DNA of 64,000 nucleotides from contig NZ_JAJAVH010000007.1 in NCBI RefSeq assembly GCF_020511115.1, positions 310,001 to 374,000 on the forward strand, given 5' to 3'. The notes below the pieces were generated by a model. The model saw nothing but the letters and a program-made list of their open reading frames with translations. It was not told the origin of the DNA and did not search any database. Below are positions 8,755 to 17,847 of this stretch, piece by piece. Numbering within the stretch: position 1 is the first letter of the stretch; every line of letters begins with the position of its first letter. The translations under genes were made by a program, and so were the position numbers. Origin of the DNA: Luteimonas panaciterrae. GTDB taxonomy: Bacteria; Pseudomonadota; Gammaproteobacteria; Xanthomonadales; Xanthomonadaceae.

Positions 8755-10428
8755 ATGTCCGAATCTCCCACGACCTACGACTACATCATCGTCGGCGCCG
8801 GCTCCGCCGGTTGCGTACTGGCCAACCGTCTCAGCGAAGATCCGGACGTGCGCGTGCTGCTGCTGGAAGCCGGCGGCCGCGACTGGAACCCGTTCATCCA
8901 CATGCCGGCCGGCCTGGCCAAGCTGGTCGGCCGCAAGGGCATCAACTGGGACTACAACACCGCGCCCGAAGCACAGCTCGACAACCGCCAGCTGTGGTGG
9001 CCGCGCGGCAAGGTGCTGGGCGGCTCCAGTTCGATCAATGCCATGTGCTACATCCGCGGCGCGCACGCCGATTACGACGAGTGGGCGGCGCTCGGCGCGC
9101 AGGGCTGGCATTGGGACGCGGTGCTGCCCTACTTCAAGCGCAGCGAAGGCAACAGCCGCGGCGGCGATACGTGGCATGGCGGCAACGGTCCGCTGTCGGT
9201 GTCCGATCTGCGCTACGTCAATCCGCTCTCGCAGGTGTTCATCGACGCAGCGCAGCAGGCCGGGTTCTCGCCCAACGCCGACTTCAACGGCGCCAACCAG
9301 CTCGGTGTCGGCCTGTACCAGGTGACGCAGCGCGACGGCATGCGCTGCTCCACGGCCGTGGCCTATCTCGAACCGGCCAAGGCACGCGCGAACTTCACGC
9401 TGGAAACCGGCGCGCTGGTGCAGCGCGTGCTGATCGAGGGCGGCCGCGCCGTCGGCGTCGCCTGCCGCCTGCGCGGTCGCGAGGTGCAGGTGCGTGCCAC
9501 GCGCGAGGTGCTGCTGTCGGGCGGCGCGATCAATTCGCCGCAGCTGTTGATGCTCTCGGGGATTGGCCCGGCGCAGGAACTGCGCCGGCACGGCATCGGC
9601 GTCACCGTCGATGTCGCAGGGGTCGGCGCCAATCTGCAGGACCATCTCGACGTCAGCACCCTGCAGCATTGCACGCAAGATCACGTCAGCTACGACCGTG
9701 CCAGCGAGGTGGGCACGGCCTACCGCTATTTCCTGCACGGACACTCCGGTCCCGGCAGCAGCAACCTCGCCGAGGCCGGCGGCTTCGTGCGTTCGCATCT
9801 CGCACCCGATGCGCGGCCGGACATCCAGTTCCACTTCATCCCGGCGATGCTCGACGACCACGGCCGCCACCGCCTCAAGGGCGACGGCTACACCGTGCAT
9901 GCCTGCTTCCTGCGCCCGCGCAGCCGCGGCCGCATCACGCTCGCCAGTGCGAACCCCGCCGACAAGGCACGCATCGAGGCCAACTACCTCAGCGACGCCG
10001 AAGGCTTCGACCTGAAGATGATGGTGGAATGTGCCAAGGTCTCGCGCGAGGTGTTCGCGCAGAAGGCCTTCGATCCGTATCGCGGCGCGCCGATCTTCCC
10101 GACCCGCAACGACCTTTCCGACGACGAACTGGTGGCTTTCATCCGCGCCAAGGCGGAAACCGTCTACCACCCGGTCGGCAGCTGCCGCATGGGCAGCGAC
10201 GACGCCTCGGTGGTCGATCCGGAACTGCGCGTGCGCGGTGTCGACGCCCTGCGCGTGATCGACGCCTCGGTGATGCCGGCTCTGATCGGCGGCAACACCA
10301 ACGCGCCGACGATCATGATCGCGGAGCGTGCGTCCGATCTGATTCGCGGCAAGCTGCGATCGGATGCGGGACGCTCTTCCGAAGCCAGGCAAGACGCCCG
10401 GCCCGTGGTGGATGTGGTGACGGCCTGA
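8755..10428 (+). CDS. GMC-family FAD-dependent oxidoreductase (choline/alcohol dehydrogenase type)
   Basis: 557 residues from ATG 8755 (MSESPTTYDYIIVG). An in-frame ATG at 8701 would only add a stretch covering the promoter palindrome. The protein has the dinucleotide fold GAGSAGCVLANRL, GMC signature 1 around GKVLGGSSSINAMCYIRG, signature 2 around SGGAINSPQLLMLSGIG, and the C-terminal active-site region with YHPVGSCRMG and GGNTNAPTIMIAE. It oxidises an alcohol with FAD. BetA or AlkJ are the closest well-known relatives, but the substrate cannot be read from sequence. No aldehyde dehydrogenase or betaine genes flank it, so a general alcohol dehydrogenase is more likely than BetA. Confidence 0.9.
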   Translation: MSESPTTYDYIIVGAGSAGCVLANRLSEDPDVRVLLLEAGGRDWNPFIHMPAGLAKLVGRKGINWDYNTAPEAQLDNRQLWWPRGKVLGGSSSINAMCYIRGAHADYDEWAALGAQGWHWDAVLPYFKRSEGNSRGGDTWHGGNGPLSVSDLRYVNPLSQVFIDAAQQAGFSPNADFNGANQLGVGLYQVTQRDGMRCSTAVAYLEPAKARANFTLETGALVQRVLIEGGRAVGVACRLRGREVQVRATREVLLSGGAINSPQLLMLSGIGPAQELRRHGIGVTVDVAGVGANLQDHLDVSTLQHCTQDHVSYDRASEVGTAYRYFLHGHSGPGSSNLAEAGGFVRSHLAPDARPDIQFHFIPAMLDDHGRHRLKGDGYTVHACFLRPRSRGRITLASANPADKARIEANYLSDAEGFDLKMMVECAKVSREVFAQKAFDPYRGAPIFPTRNDLSDDELVAFIRAKAETVYHPVGSCRMGSDDASVVDPELRVRGVDALRVIDASVMPALIGGNTNAPTIMIAERASDLIRGKLRSDAGRSSEARQDARPVVDVVTA

Positions 10429-10469
10429 TTGGTTCGCCTCGGATGAATCTCCGAGGCGTCTGCACGGTC

Positions 10470-11135
10470 TCAGGGAACGGATAGGTATCGTTCCGCCTCG
10501 AATTCCTTCAGGAACTGATCGAACTGCTCGGCCGGCATCGACTGGTTTCCGGTCTTGTTCTCGGCGGCCTGTTTCTTGTACTCGTCCGTCTGCTTGTACT
10601 TGGCGAACCGCTCATCGCGAAAACGCTCGAACTCATCGAGCGAGAGATTGTGGCGCTCGGTCTCGATTCCATCCTTGATGGATACGACGATGTATTTCGC
10701 GTAGGTCGACCCGTAGCCCATGTGCACGTACTCGACCTGCTCGCCGTCGGGGATGATCAAGGTGCCGGTATACCAGTCGGCGACGACATCACTCTTGTCC
10801 GGAAACATCTCTTTCATGCCGTCGACATTCGCGCCGGAATCGTCGGCACTGCCGGCATCGTTGCCCGAGTTGCGATGTCCCTCGACCTTCCTGAGATACA
10901 GCTTGCCCTGGGCCAGCTCCCACGTGGCGACGTAACCGCGCCACAAGGCGGTGTGAGGCCATTCGAATCGCGGCGCCTTGTCTCCGAGCTTGTCGAGATA
11001 CCGATCCAGCGGATTGGTGTTGAGCGAATATTCCTTGCCGTCGATCAGGATGACATCGGGGACCTGCGCCGTGGCATGCGCCAGGGAAAAGAAGCCCGAC
11101 AGGACGAACAACACAATCGCGAATGCGTTTTTCAC
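10470..11135 (-). CDS. Secreted protein of unknown function
   Basis: 221 residues with a signal peptide (MKNAFAIVLFVLSGFFSLAHATAQ, probable cleavage after AHA or ATA). The mature part begins VPDVILIDGKEYSLNTNPLDRYLDK and contains tyrosine-rich segments. The C-terminal helix is highly charged (YKQTDEYKKQAAENKTGNQ). I recognise no domain. It is probably periplasmic or surface-exposed. It lies convergent with the GMC oxidoreductase and 95 bases downstream of another secreted-protein gene on the same strand. Confidence 0.7.
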   Translation of the reverse strand: MKNAFAIVLFVLSGFFSLAHATAQVPDVILIDGKEYSLNTNPLDRYLDKLGDKAPRFEWPHTALWRGYVATWELAQGKLYLRKVEGHRNSGNDAGSADDSGANVDGMKEMFPDKSDVVADWYTGTLIIPDGEQVEYVHMGYGSTYAKYIVVSIKDGIETERHNLSLDEFERFRDERFAKYKQTDEYKKQAAENKTGNQSMPAEQFDQFLKEFEAERYLSVP

Positions 11136-11230
11136 GGAAGCCCTCTCGAATCCGTCCCGAGATGCCTACGTTACAAGGTCTCGGGGCGTCACGCACTGTC
11201 AGCCGTCGGCGGCGATGACAGCCGATCGCA

Positions 11231-11980
11231 TCACTGCTCCGGGATCAGGCTCAGGTCTTCGCGATAGCTCCAGGTTTCGGAATCGACTTCGGCCACCGCG
11301 GTCGTCAGATCTTCGCGCTGCGCTTCCGTGACGACGAGTTGGTCCAGACTGGCGGCATGGTCGTCGTAGCTCTTCCAGTCCTGGCGCGCGACCATCAGCA
11401 TGTATTGCGGCGCGGTACCACCGACGACTTTTTCGTACCAGGTGTGCACGGGCGCCTGATCGTCCTTGCGCAGGGTGTCGCGCGCGGCGAGCAGCGCCCG
11501 TTCGAAACGCGCGCGCGTTCCCGGCCGCAGCGTGTAGTGGAAAACCTGCACGCGCTTGCTCGGTTTCCATTGCTCCAGCGGAAAGCCGGTGCTCAACTCG
11601 CGACGGACGCGGTAGCTCGCGCGGAATGCCGTATCGGCGTAAGGCGTGACGTTGCGGTCGGCGTCCGCGCCGTCGCCGGCCGGATCGATACGTCGGTCGA
11701 ACGCGGCGAACGGCGCGCCGAAGCTGCCGTCGACGAACAGGCCGACACGCGTGCCGTCGCTGACGTACCAGCCGTACCAGACCAGCGGGTCGTGTTTGTC
11801 GCGATGCCAGTTCAGATGCGTGCGATAGCCCGCGTCGAAACGCGCCTCCATGCCCTTCTTCGGGTAATAGGCAAACAGGTGGGCGGCATCCCCAGTGTCG
11901 CGCAGCGACTGCGCCTGCACGGCCGGTGCCGCCGCCAGACAACAGGCCAGTCCCGCCAGGAATCGGATCGAACCTCGCAT
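11231..11980 (-). CDS. Secreted protein of unknown function
   Basis: 249 residues with a signal peptide ending AAAPAVQAQ. The mature protein is rich in Trp, Tyr and His (LNWHRDKHDPLVWYGWYVSDGTRVGLFVDG). It shows two similar halves of alternating strands and helices (residues about 25-140 and 141-249, each with a long helix: RFERALLAARDTL...). This may reflect a duplicated ferredoxin-like (dimeric alpha/beta barrel) fold, which is a guess. No catalytic motif is recognised. Same strand as the secreted protein downstream. Confidence 0.68.
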   Translation of the reverse strand: MRGSIRFLAGLACCLAAAPAVQAQSLRDTGDAAHLFAYYPKKGMEARFDAGYRTHLNWHRDKHDPLVWYGWYVSDGTRVGLFVDGSFGAPFAAFDRRIDPAGDGADADRNVTPYADTAFRASYRVRRELSTGFPLEQWKPSKRVQVFHYTLRPGTRARFERALLAARDTLRKDDQAPVHTWYEKVVGGTAPQYMLMVARQDWKSYDDHAASLDQLVVTEAQREDLTTAVAEVDSETWSYREDLSLIPEQ

Positions 11981-12046
11981 ACGCGCCTCCCGCGTCGATG
12001 GCTGGCGGCAGCTTAGTCCCGTCGGCGGATCGCGACTATTTCAATT

Positions 12047-12076
12047 CCGCATGCGGGCATTCAAGTTCATAGAATG
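12047..12076. promoter_or_regulatory. Candidate LysR-type binding site before the lysR gene
   Basis: CATTC-N9-GAATG (12058-12076) contains the T-N11-A core typical of LysR-type boxes. It lies five bases before the ATG of the LysR gene and is preceded by the palindrome CCGCATGCGG (12047-12056). The position suits autoregulation. Confidence 0.45.
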
Positions 12077-12081
12077 GTCCG

Positions 12082-12936
12082 ATGCCGCCCGACTTCAAAC
12101 GACTCTCCGTGTTCCGCGCCGTGGTCAACCACGGCGGCGTGATCGCGGCCGCGCGCGTGCTGCACAAATCCCCTTCGGCGGTGACGTACGACCTGCAGCA
12201 GCTCGAGGGTGCGCTTGGCGTGCGCCTGTTCCGCAAGGTCGGCCGCCGTCTGGCGCTGACGCCGGAGGGCCGCACGCTCGCCGCGTCCATCGAGCGCGCG
12301 TATCTGGATCTGCAGCACGCCTGGGATGGATTGGCCGGCGGTGAGTCGCCCGAGCCGCTGCGCATCGCCTGCGTCTCCGGCTTCGGCCGGTATCGGCTGC
12401 TGCCGCGGCTGCTGTCGCGCCTGCCGCGGCAACGATCGCTGGAAGTGCTGTTCCGCACCGCCAACGAAGTGCTCGCGCTGCTCGAAAGCGGTCGCGTGAG
12501 TTTCGGCGTCAGCTATCGGCCACTGGTCACCACTGGCATCGCCTCGGCGCCGCTGGCCGAGGAGTCGCTGGTGCTGATCGGGCCGAAGGCATCGCGTCGC
12601 CCGGCACCTTCCGACGTGGCCGCGCTGCCCTTCGTCACCTACGAGGAATTCGATTACGTCTTCTTCCGCTGGTTCGAGGTCCACGAGTTGGCCCTGCCGC
12701 AACCGTGGCGGCGTGTCGATCATTTCGACGAGCTGGAAGAAGCGCTGGAAAGCGTGGCCTGTGGTCGCGGCTGGTCGGTGGTGCCCTTGGATGCCGCGCA
12801 GGGGCGCGCGTATCGCACGCGGTTGAAGATCCATCACCTGCAGGGACGGGTCTGCCGCAATCAGGTACATCTGGTCGGCAGCACCGAAGCGCTGCAAAGC
12901 GAGGATGCGGCGCTGCTACGGCTGGCGGCGTCCTGA
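12082..12936 (+). CDS. LysR-family transcriptional regulator
   Basis: 284 residues. The N-terminal winged helix is typical (FKRLSVFRAVVNHGGVIAAARVLHKSPSAVTYDLQQLEGALGVRLF...), followed by a periplasmic-binding-protein-like effector domain from about residue 90. Ser-Ala-Val in the recognition helix is the usual LysR pattern. It is divergent from a secreted-protein gene about 100 bases upstream, its most likely regulatory partner besides itself. The effector is unknown. The start ATG 12082 follows a T-N11-A palindrome rather than a strong Shine-Dalgarno. Confidence 0.9.
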   Translation: MPPDFKRLSVFRAVVNHGGVIAAARVLHKSPSAVTYDLQQLEGALGVRLFRKVGRRLALTPEGRTLAASIERAYLDLQHAWDGLAGGESPEPLRIACVSGFGRYRLLPRLLSRLPRQRSLEVLFRTANEVLALLESGRVSFGVSYRPLVTTGIASAPLAEESLVLIGPKASRRPAPSDVAALPFVTYEEFDYVFFRWFEVHELALPQPWRRVDHFDELEEALESVACGRGWSVVPLDAAQGRAYRTRLKIHHLQGRVCRNQVHLVGSTEALQSEDAALLRLAAS

Positions 12937-12989
12937 AAGATTGCCACCATTGCACTGTGCTACCGCCATCCTTGGCGTAGTTTTTCTGG

Positions 12990-13030
12990 CTTCGGATCGC
13001 CCGGCCCGACCATCCATGGCCGGGCGTTCG
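12990..13030 (-). repeat. Copy A of a dispersed 41-bp palindromic repeat
   Basis: Read on the minus strand this 41-bp segment matches 25296-25336 on the plus strand at all but about four positions. It contains a GCCCGGCC/GGCCGGGC stem. It sits between the convergent lysR and M48 protease genes, where it could also act as a terminator. Confidence 0.6.
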
Positions 13031-13053
13031 CCAGGGCAGCACGGCATGCCGCG

Positions 13054-14964
13054 CTAAGCACGCCCTGGCTCACCCAGCATCGGCGGCAAGGGGCAATGCA
13101 GCACCGCGCAGATCGTGCGCAGCAGCTCCGCCTCGGCCACGGAAACGCGACCGTCGGCGCTGACCGCGGCGGTGATCGCTTCCACCATCACCTGCTTGGC
13201 CAGCGGATCGAGCGCATCGAGCGGCTCCCAGACCGCATCGAGCGCGCGCACGCCCTCGGCCGGCACCGCGTAAGGCACGTGATCGCGCGGCAGCACGCGC
13301 TGCATGCCGGCGAGGTAGGCGCGCTGCGCTTCGGCGGGATCGTCATTGCCCGCCTGCGCCACCACGGCCAGCAGCGTGGCGAATTCCTGCTTGACGCTCC
13401 CGGGCTTGCGGCGCCCGAAACGCGCGTATTGCGAGGGATCGAGCGCCTCGCGCACCTGCACTTGCAGCAGGCGCCCGAGGCAGTACTCGAATAGCGAGAC
13501 CCTGCCATCGGTGTGGATGGCGGCATGCACGGTGTCGAGGAAGGTATCGAGCTCCGGACGCGGCCGCCTGCGCAGCAACGGGAAGGTCAGCGCGGCCAGC
13601 GGCAGGCGCTGCGCGGGGTGCAGTCCGGCGATGAAGCGTTGCCGCAGGTCCTGCACGACCTCCACCGTGGCGGTGCCCATGCGCGAGGAGATTTCGCCGA
13701 ACTGCTTATCGCGAACCGCCACGGCCTCGTCCAGCAGCAACGCCAGCAGCAGCGGCATGGCGGCCTCGCGGCGCTGCGCGAGTTCGCGCAAGGCTTCGGG
13801 CAAGCTGGAGACTATGGTGTCGGCGAAGCGGTAATCGTCCGACTGCGGATGCGCGACCTGCGCGGCCACCATCGGCGGCGTGACGTTCATGCGCGCGTTC
13901 GCCGCGGGCAGCGATGGCAGCGTGGCATGGCCGCTGCCGGTCAGGCCCATGCGGACGTCTTCCTCCAGGCCGTCGGGTGGCGCGGACAACCATTGCGCCT
14001 GCAACGCGGACAAATGTTCGGCGCGGAAGCCGGGTTCCAGCGTCTGGATGCGATCGAGGATCGGTGGATGCGTAGCGAAGAGCCCACTGAAGCCGACGCC
14101 ATCGCCGAACAGCATGTGGCTCGCCTCTTCCGCGTCGCCGCGATCGCTGAGCTTCGAGCCGTCCTGCAATCCGGCGATCTTCTTCAACGCGCCGGCGAGA
14201 CCGACGGTCTGGCGCGTGAACTGCACCGCCGAGGCATCCGCCAGCGTTTCGCGCGAGCGGCTGACGCCAGCCTTGATCATGCGACCGAAGAACAGCCCGA
14301 TGTAGCCGATCGCGAGCGCCGCCAGCGCCGCGCCCAGGACCGCGCCGGCACCGCGTCCACGTCCGCCGCCGTGCTCGAGGATCTTGCGGCCGATCAGGCC
14401 GAGCATGAGGATGCCGAACAGCACGCCGATCAGCCGGATGCTAAGCCGCATGTCGCCGTTCAAGATGTGGCTGAACTCGTGCGCGATCACGCCCTGCAGT
14501 TCGTCGCGGTTGAGCCGGTCGAGCGTGCCGCGGGTGACCGCGATCGCCGCGTCGGAAGGCGAATAGCCGGCGGCGAAGGCGTTGATCGCCGACTCCTGCT
14601 CCAGCACGTAGAGCTTGGGCATCGGCACGCCGGAGGCGATCGCGATCTCCTCCACCACGTTGCGCAGGCGTCGCAGCTGCAGGTCGCTGGTGTTCTCCGG
14701 CACCGGCGTGCCGCCGAACTGCACCGCCACCGCCTCGCCGCCACCGCGCAGCGAGGTGATGCGGTAGAGCGAACCGAACCCGATGATCGCCAGCGTCAGC
14801 AGCGTGACAAAGGCCACCACGCCGACCTGGTGGCCGCCGCGACCGAACAGCAGCAGCGCGACGAGGTCGGCCGCCACCACGATGCCGAGAATGGCCAACG
14901 CGAACAGCACCACCAGCCGCATGGAGCTGCGCCGCGCCGCGGCCTGATGTTCGAAGAAATTCAT
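13054..14964 (-). CDS. M48-family (HtpX/Ste24-like) membrane metalloprotease with C-terminal extension
   Basis: 636 residues. Two transmembrane helices (about 15-40 and 47-68) precede a zinc metalloprotease domain with HEFSH at residues 162-166. Two further helices (about 180-225) and the glutamate-bearing SRSRETLADASAV motif follow, then FATHPPILDRI typical of HtpX. HtpX itself is near 290 residues. The extra 300 or so here include two similar segments (AIHTDGRVSLFEYCLG and AVSADGRVSVAEAELL) that resemble TerB-like helical domains. It lies 86 bases downstream of lemA on the same strand, a frequent pairing of a LemA anchor with an M48 protease in membrane quality control. Confidence 0.88.
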   Translation of the reverse strand: MNFFEHQAAARRSSMRLVVLFALAILGIVVAADLVALLLFGRGGHQVGVVAFVTLLTLAIIGFGSLYRITSLRGGGEAVAVQFGGTPVPENTSDLQLRRLRNVVEEIAIASGVPMPKLYVLEQESAINAFAAGYSPSDAAIAVTRGTLDRLNRDELQGVIAHEFSHILNGDMRLSIRLIGVLFGILMLGLIGRKILEHGGGRGRGAGAVLGAALAALAIGYIGLFFGRMIKAGVSRSRETLADASAVQFTRQTVGLAGALKKIAGLQDGSKLSDRGDAEEASHMLFGDGVGFSGLFATHPPILDRIQTLEPGFRAEHLSALQAQWLSAPPDGLEEDVRMGLTGSGHATLPSLPAANARMNVTPPMVAAQVAHPQSDDYRFADTIVSSLPEALRELAQRREAAMPLLLALLLDEAVAVRDKQFGEISSRMGTATVEVVQDLRQRFIAGLHPAQRLPLAALTFPLLRRRPRPELDTFLDTVHAAIHTDGRVSLFEYCLGRLLQVQVREALDPSQYARFGRRKPGSVKQEFATLLAVVAQAGNDDPAEAQRAYLAGMQRVLPRDHVPYAVPAEGVRALDAVWEPLDALDPLAKQVMVEAITAAVSADGRVSVAEAELLRTICAVLHCPLPPMLGEPGRA

Positions 14965-15049
14965 GCGCCTCTATCCTCTCCCTGGAGAACGCGCTCTGGC
15001 CCGCCCTCGGCCGTGATCGGCCGCCGGGGCGGAACACCGGAGTCATCCT

Positions 15050-15646
15050 TCAGAACTGGACCTTCGGCGCTTCGCGCACCTGCGCCTGCTTCTCGGCCGG
15101 AATCTCCAGCAGCGCGGCCGGCGCGAAGCCGAACATGCCGGCGACCACGCTGGAGGGAAACACCTCGCGCTTGTTGTTGAAGGCCATCACCGCGTCGTTG
15201 AAGGCCTGGCGGGCGAAGGCGACCTTGTTCTCGGTGCTGGTCAGCTCTTCGGTCAGCTGCATCATGTTCTGGTTGGCTTTCAGGTCGGGATAGGCCTCCG
15301 ACACCGCCAGCAGACGCCCGAGCGCGCCGTTGAGCGCGCCCTGCGAGGCCGCGAGTTCGGCCATCGCCGCCGGATCGCCGGGGCTGGCCTTGGCCGCGGA
15401 CAGGCCGGCGACGGCGGCGCCGCGCGCGGCGATCACCGCTTCCAGCGTTTCGCGCTCGTGCTTGAGGTAGCCCTTGGCGGTCTCGACCAGGTTCGGGATC
15501 AGATCGAACCGGCGCTGCAGCTGCACGTCGATCTGGGCGAAGGCGTTCTTGTAGCCGTTACGCGAGGTGATCAGGCCGTTGTAGATCGCCACCGCCCAGA
15601 AGGCGAGCGCGACCACGATCACCAACAGGATCAAAGCGATAACCAT
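15050..15646 (-). CDS. lemA: LemA family protein
   Basis: 198 residues. A single N-terminal transmembrane helix (VIALILLVIVVALAFWAVAIYNGLI) is followed by the LemA core: YKNAFAQIDVQLQRRFDLIPNLVETAKGYLKHE, then AVSEAYPDLKANQNMMQLTEELTSTENKVAFARQAFND and the C-terminal FPSSVVAGMFGF. The protein forms a helical bundle facing outward or inward from the inner membrane; its biochemical role is unknown. It starts the lemA-M48 protease unit. Family is certain. Confidence 0.93.
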   Translation of the reverse strand: MVIALILLVIVVALAFWAVAIYNGLITSRNGYKNAFAQIDVQLQRRFDLIPNLVETAKGYLKHERETLEAVIAARGAAVAGLSAAKASPGDPAAMAELAASQGALNGALGRLLAVSEAYPDLKANQNMMQLTEELTSTENKVAFARQAFNDAVMAFNNKREVFPSSVVAGMFGFAPAALLEIPAEKQAQVREAPKVQF

Positions 15647-15728
15647 CGAAGCTCCCCTTGTTCATGCAAATCTAAAATCAGACGGTATGATCCCCTGCAA
15701 TAAAGCATACGTCAGGGGAGGGCTCCCG

Positions 15729-17135
15729 ATGAAAGACTCCACCAGCCGGCACCGCCGGCGGACGTTGCGACTCGGCCTGGTCGGCATGCTCCTGCCGATC
15801 ACGCTCGGCACCGCCGCACAGACGCCGCAACGCCTCAACACCCAACCCTCTTCTTCCGCCGCGCTGACCTCCGCGCAGGCCACCAGCGTCTCCACCTATC
15901 AACCGCCCGCCGAGCGCACCTTGCCGCCCGCCGCCGGTTTCGACGTGCGCCTGTTCGAGGCGATGGCGCAGGAACTGGTCGCCAACCAGCGCGTGCCCGG
16001 CATGGCGATGGCAGTCGTGCAAGGCGGACAGATCCTCAGCGCGCGCGGCTACGGCATCACCGACGTGCGCAACGCCGAGCCGATCGATTCGCACACCGTG
16101 TTCCGCCTGGCGTCGCTGTCCAAGGCTTTCGCCGGCACCGTCACCGGCCTGCTGGTGAACGAAGGCGCGCTGCGCTGGGACACGCATGTCGCCGACTACA
16201 TGCCCTCGCTGCAGTTCTCCAATCCGAGCGCGGCGCGCGAGCTCACCGTCGCCGAGGTGCTCAGCCACCGCGTCGGCCTCACCCACAACACCTACGACCG
16301 TGACCTGGAAGGCAACGCCGACTACAACTCGCTTGTGCAGCGCCTGGCCTACGCGCCGATGCAGTGCGCGCCCGGCGAGTGCTACGGCTACCAGAACATC
16401 GCCTTCAGCCTGATCGGCGATGTCGTCTTCGGCGCCAGCGGACAGTTCTACAGCGAGGCGGTCAGCCGTCGCATCTTCAAGCCGCTGGGCATGAACGATG
16501 CCAGCTATGGCCTCGAAGGCATCGAAGCGAGCCCGCGCTGGGCCAAGCCCCACGTGCGCGCCGGCGGTGGCTGGATGTCGCTGATGCCCAAGCCGAGCTA
16601 CTACCGCGTCGCGCCCGCGGCCGGCGTCAACGCCAGCATCAGCGACATGGCGCAGTGGCTGCTCGCGCAGGGCGGACATCGCCCCGACGTGCTGCCGGCG
16701 CCGCTGCTGGCGACGCTGCACGCGCCATTGGTCTCCACGCCGACCGAAATGCGCGGCGGTGCCAGTTCGTGGCGGCGTCAGCGCCTCTACGACGCCGGCT
16801 ACGCGATCGGCTGGCGCGTCTACGACTACGCCGGCCACCGCCTCGTCTTCCACGCCGGCGCCGTGCAGGGATACCGCGGCATGGTGGCGCTGCTGCCAGA
16901 GCGCGATCTCGGCGTGGCGATCCTTTGGAACAGCGAAAGCGCCCTGCCCTCCGGCCTGCTGCCGACCATTCTCGATCGCGCGATCGGCCTGCCGGCGCAA
17001 CGCTGGCTCGACGTCGATACCTCGTTCGAGACGCTGTACGCCAATGGCGCCGCGCCCGCGTCCTCGCCCGATCTGCGCCAGGCGCCCATCCAGGGCGGAC
17101 CGGAAACCAGCACCGCCAACGCGCAGCCGGAATAA
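15729..17135 (+). CDS. Secreted serine hydrolase of the class C beta-lactamase family
   Basis: 468 residues from ATG 15729 after a GGGGAGGG ribosome site; an in-frame ATG at 15687 lacks one. A twin-arginine-like basic start (RHRRRTLRLGLVGMLLPITLGTAAQ) suggests export. The serine-hydrolase motifs are SLSK (Ser129, Lys132), YQN in CYGYQNIAFS, and HAG in LVFHAGAVQGYRG. These belong to the PF00144 family, which includes AmpC, DD-peptidases and esterases. The low-complexity linker (about 32-75) and the Pro/Ser-rich tail suggest a cell-wall or lipid esterase/peptidase rather than a dedicated antibiotic enzyme, but the substrate cannot be told. Confidence 0.85.
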   Translation: MKDSTSRHRRRTLRLGLVGMLLPITLGTAAQTPQRLNTQPSSSAALTSAQATSVSTYQPPAERTLPPAAGFDVRLFEAMAQELVANQRVPGMAMAVVQGGQILSARGYGITDVRNAEPIDSHTVFRLASLSKAFAGTVTGLLVNEGALRWDTHVADYMPSLQFSNPSAARELTVAEVLSHRVGLTHNTYDRDLEGNADYNSLVQRLAYAPMQCAPGECYGYQNIAFSLIGDVVFGASGQFYSEAVSRRIFKPLGMNDASYGLEGIEASPRWAKPHVRAGGGWMSLMPKPSYYRVAPAAGVNASISDMAQWLLAQGGHRPDVLPAPLLATLHAPLVSTPTEMRGGASSWRRQRLYDAGYAIGWRVYDYAGHRLVFHAGAVQGYRGMVALLPERDLGVAILWNSESALPSGLLPTILDRAIGLPAQRWLDVDTSFETLYANGAAPASSPDLRQAPIQGGPETSTANAQPE

Positions 17136-17251
17136 CGGCGTCGCCGATGGCTTCGCGGCCCTGATCCTCGGGGCCGCTCTCACAAGTGCATCACACGCCT
17201 CCCGCGGCGCACGGGCGATCGTGGACATGCCGCGCGCGCCACTTTCCCGCG

Positions 17252-17298
17252 GGCAATAAAAAACTCCCTCTCCGCCTGGGCTCGCGGAGAGAGAGTTT
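17252..17298 (-). terminator. Rho-independent terminator of the histone-H1-like gene
   Basis: Read on the minus strand, a 15-bp stem with one mismatch (17284-17298 with 17261-17275) and an 8-base loop runs into a T-rich stretch (GTTTTTTATTGCCC). It lies 24 bases past the stop at 17322. Confidence 0.8.
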
Positions 17299-17321
17299 GA
17301 TTACGACTAATCGGGTTTTGA

Positions 17322-17702
17322 TTACATCAGCGGAGCGGGTGCAGCGGGGATCGCTACAGACGCGGCTCGCTTGGCCTTCTTTTTGGCAGCCTTTTTCGGG
17401 GCTTTCTTGGCCTTCTTCTTGGTGGCCTTCTTAGTGGCCTTCTTGGCGGCCTTCTTCTTGGCTACCTTCTTTTTGGCTACCTTCTTTTTCGCAGCCTTCT
17501 TAGCGGTCTTCTTAGCGGCCTTCTTAGCAGGACGCTTCTTGGCAGCCTTCTTAGCGGTCTTCTTCGCAGCCTTCTTAGCGGGCTTGCGGGCAGCCTTCTT
17601 CGCTACCTTCTTCACTGCCTTGCGGACAGCTTTCTTAGCGGTTTTCTTCGCCGCCTTTTTGGCGGGGGCTTTCTTTTTTGCAGCTTTCTTCTTTGCGGCC
17701 AT
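17322..17702 (-). CDS. Histone-H1-like lysine/alanine-rich protein (AlgP-like)
   Basis: 126 residues from ATG 17702 with GAGGAGAG as the ribosome site. Almost the whole protein is imperfect AAKK, KKTAKKA and KKVAKK repeats, ending in a short neutral tail (ASVAIPAAPAPLM). It resembles the C-terminal tail of histone H1 and the AlgP/HupN-type proteins of pseudomonads and xanthomonads, which bind DNA non-specifically and compact the nucleoid. A globular domain is absent. Repeat number in such genes varies between strains by slippage. It has its own terminator and probably the upstream promoter at 18025-18053. Confidence 0.85.
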   Translation of the reverse strand: MAAKKKAAKKKAPAKKAAKKTAKKAVRKAVKKVAKKAARKPAKKAAKKTAKKAAKKRPAKKAAKKTAKKAAKKKVAKKKVAKKKAAKKATKKATKKKAKKAPKKAAKKKAKRAASVAIPAAPAPLM

Positions 17703-17847
17703 GTGATGGCTCTCCTCGTCAGTGGAACTATCAGGTACTGCAGCCCAGTGTGAAACAGCGCCACGGGTATCGGACCCGCGACCAACCGCCGACGCGCCAG
17801 GCGCGCCGGTACGGATTCCTTCCGCCTCGCGCATTGGCGCGGGGCAA

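Noticed and set aside
15678-17228. A 516-residue open frame opposite the serine hydrolase
   Set aside because: Same antisense shadow effect; the plus-strand protein has complete catalytic motifs.
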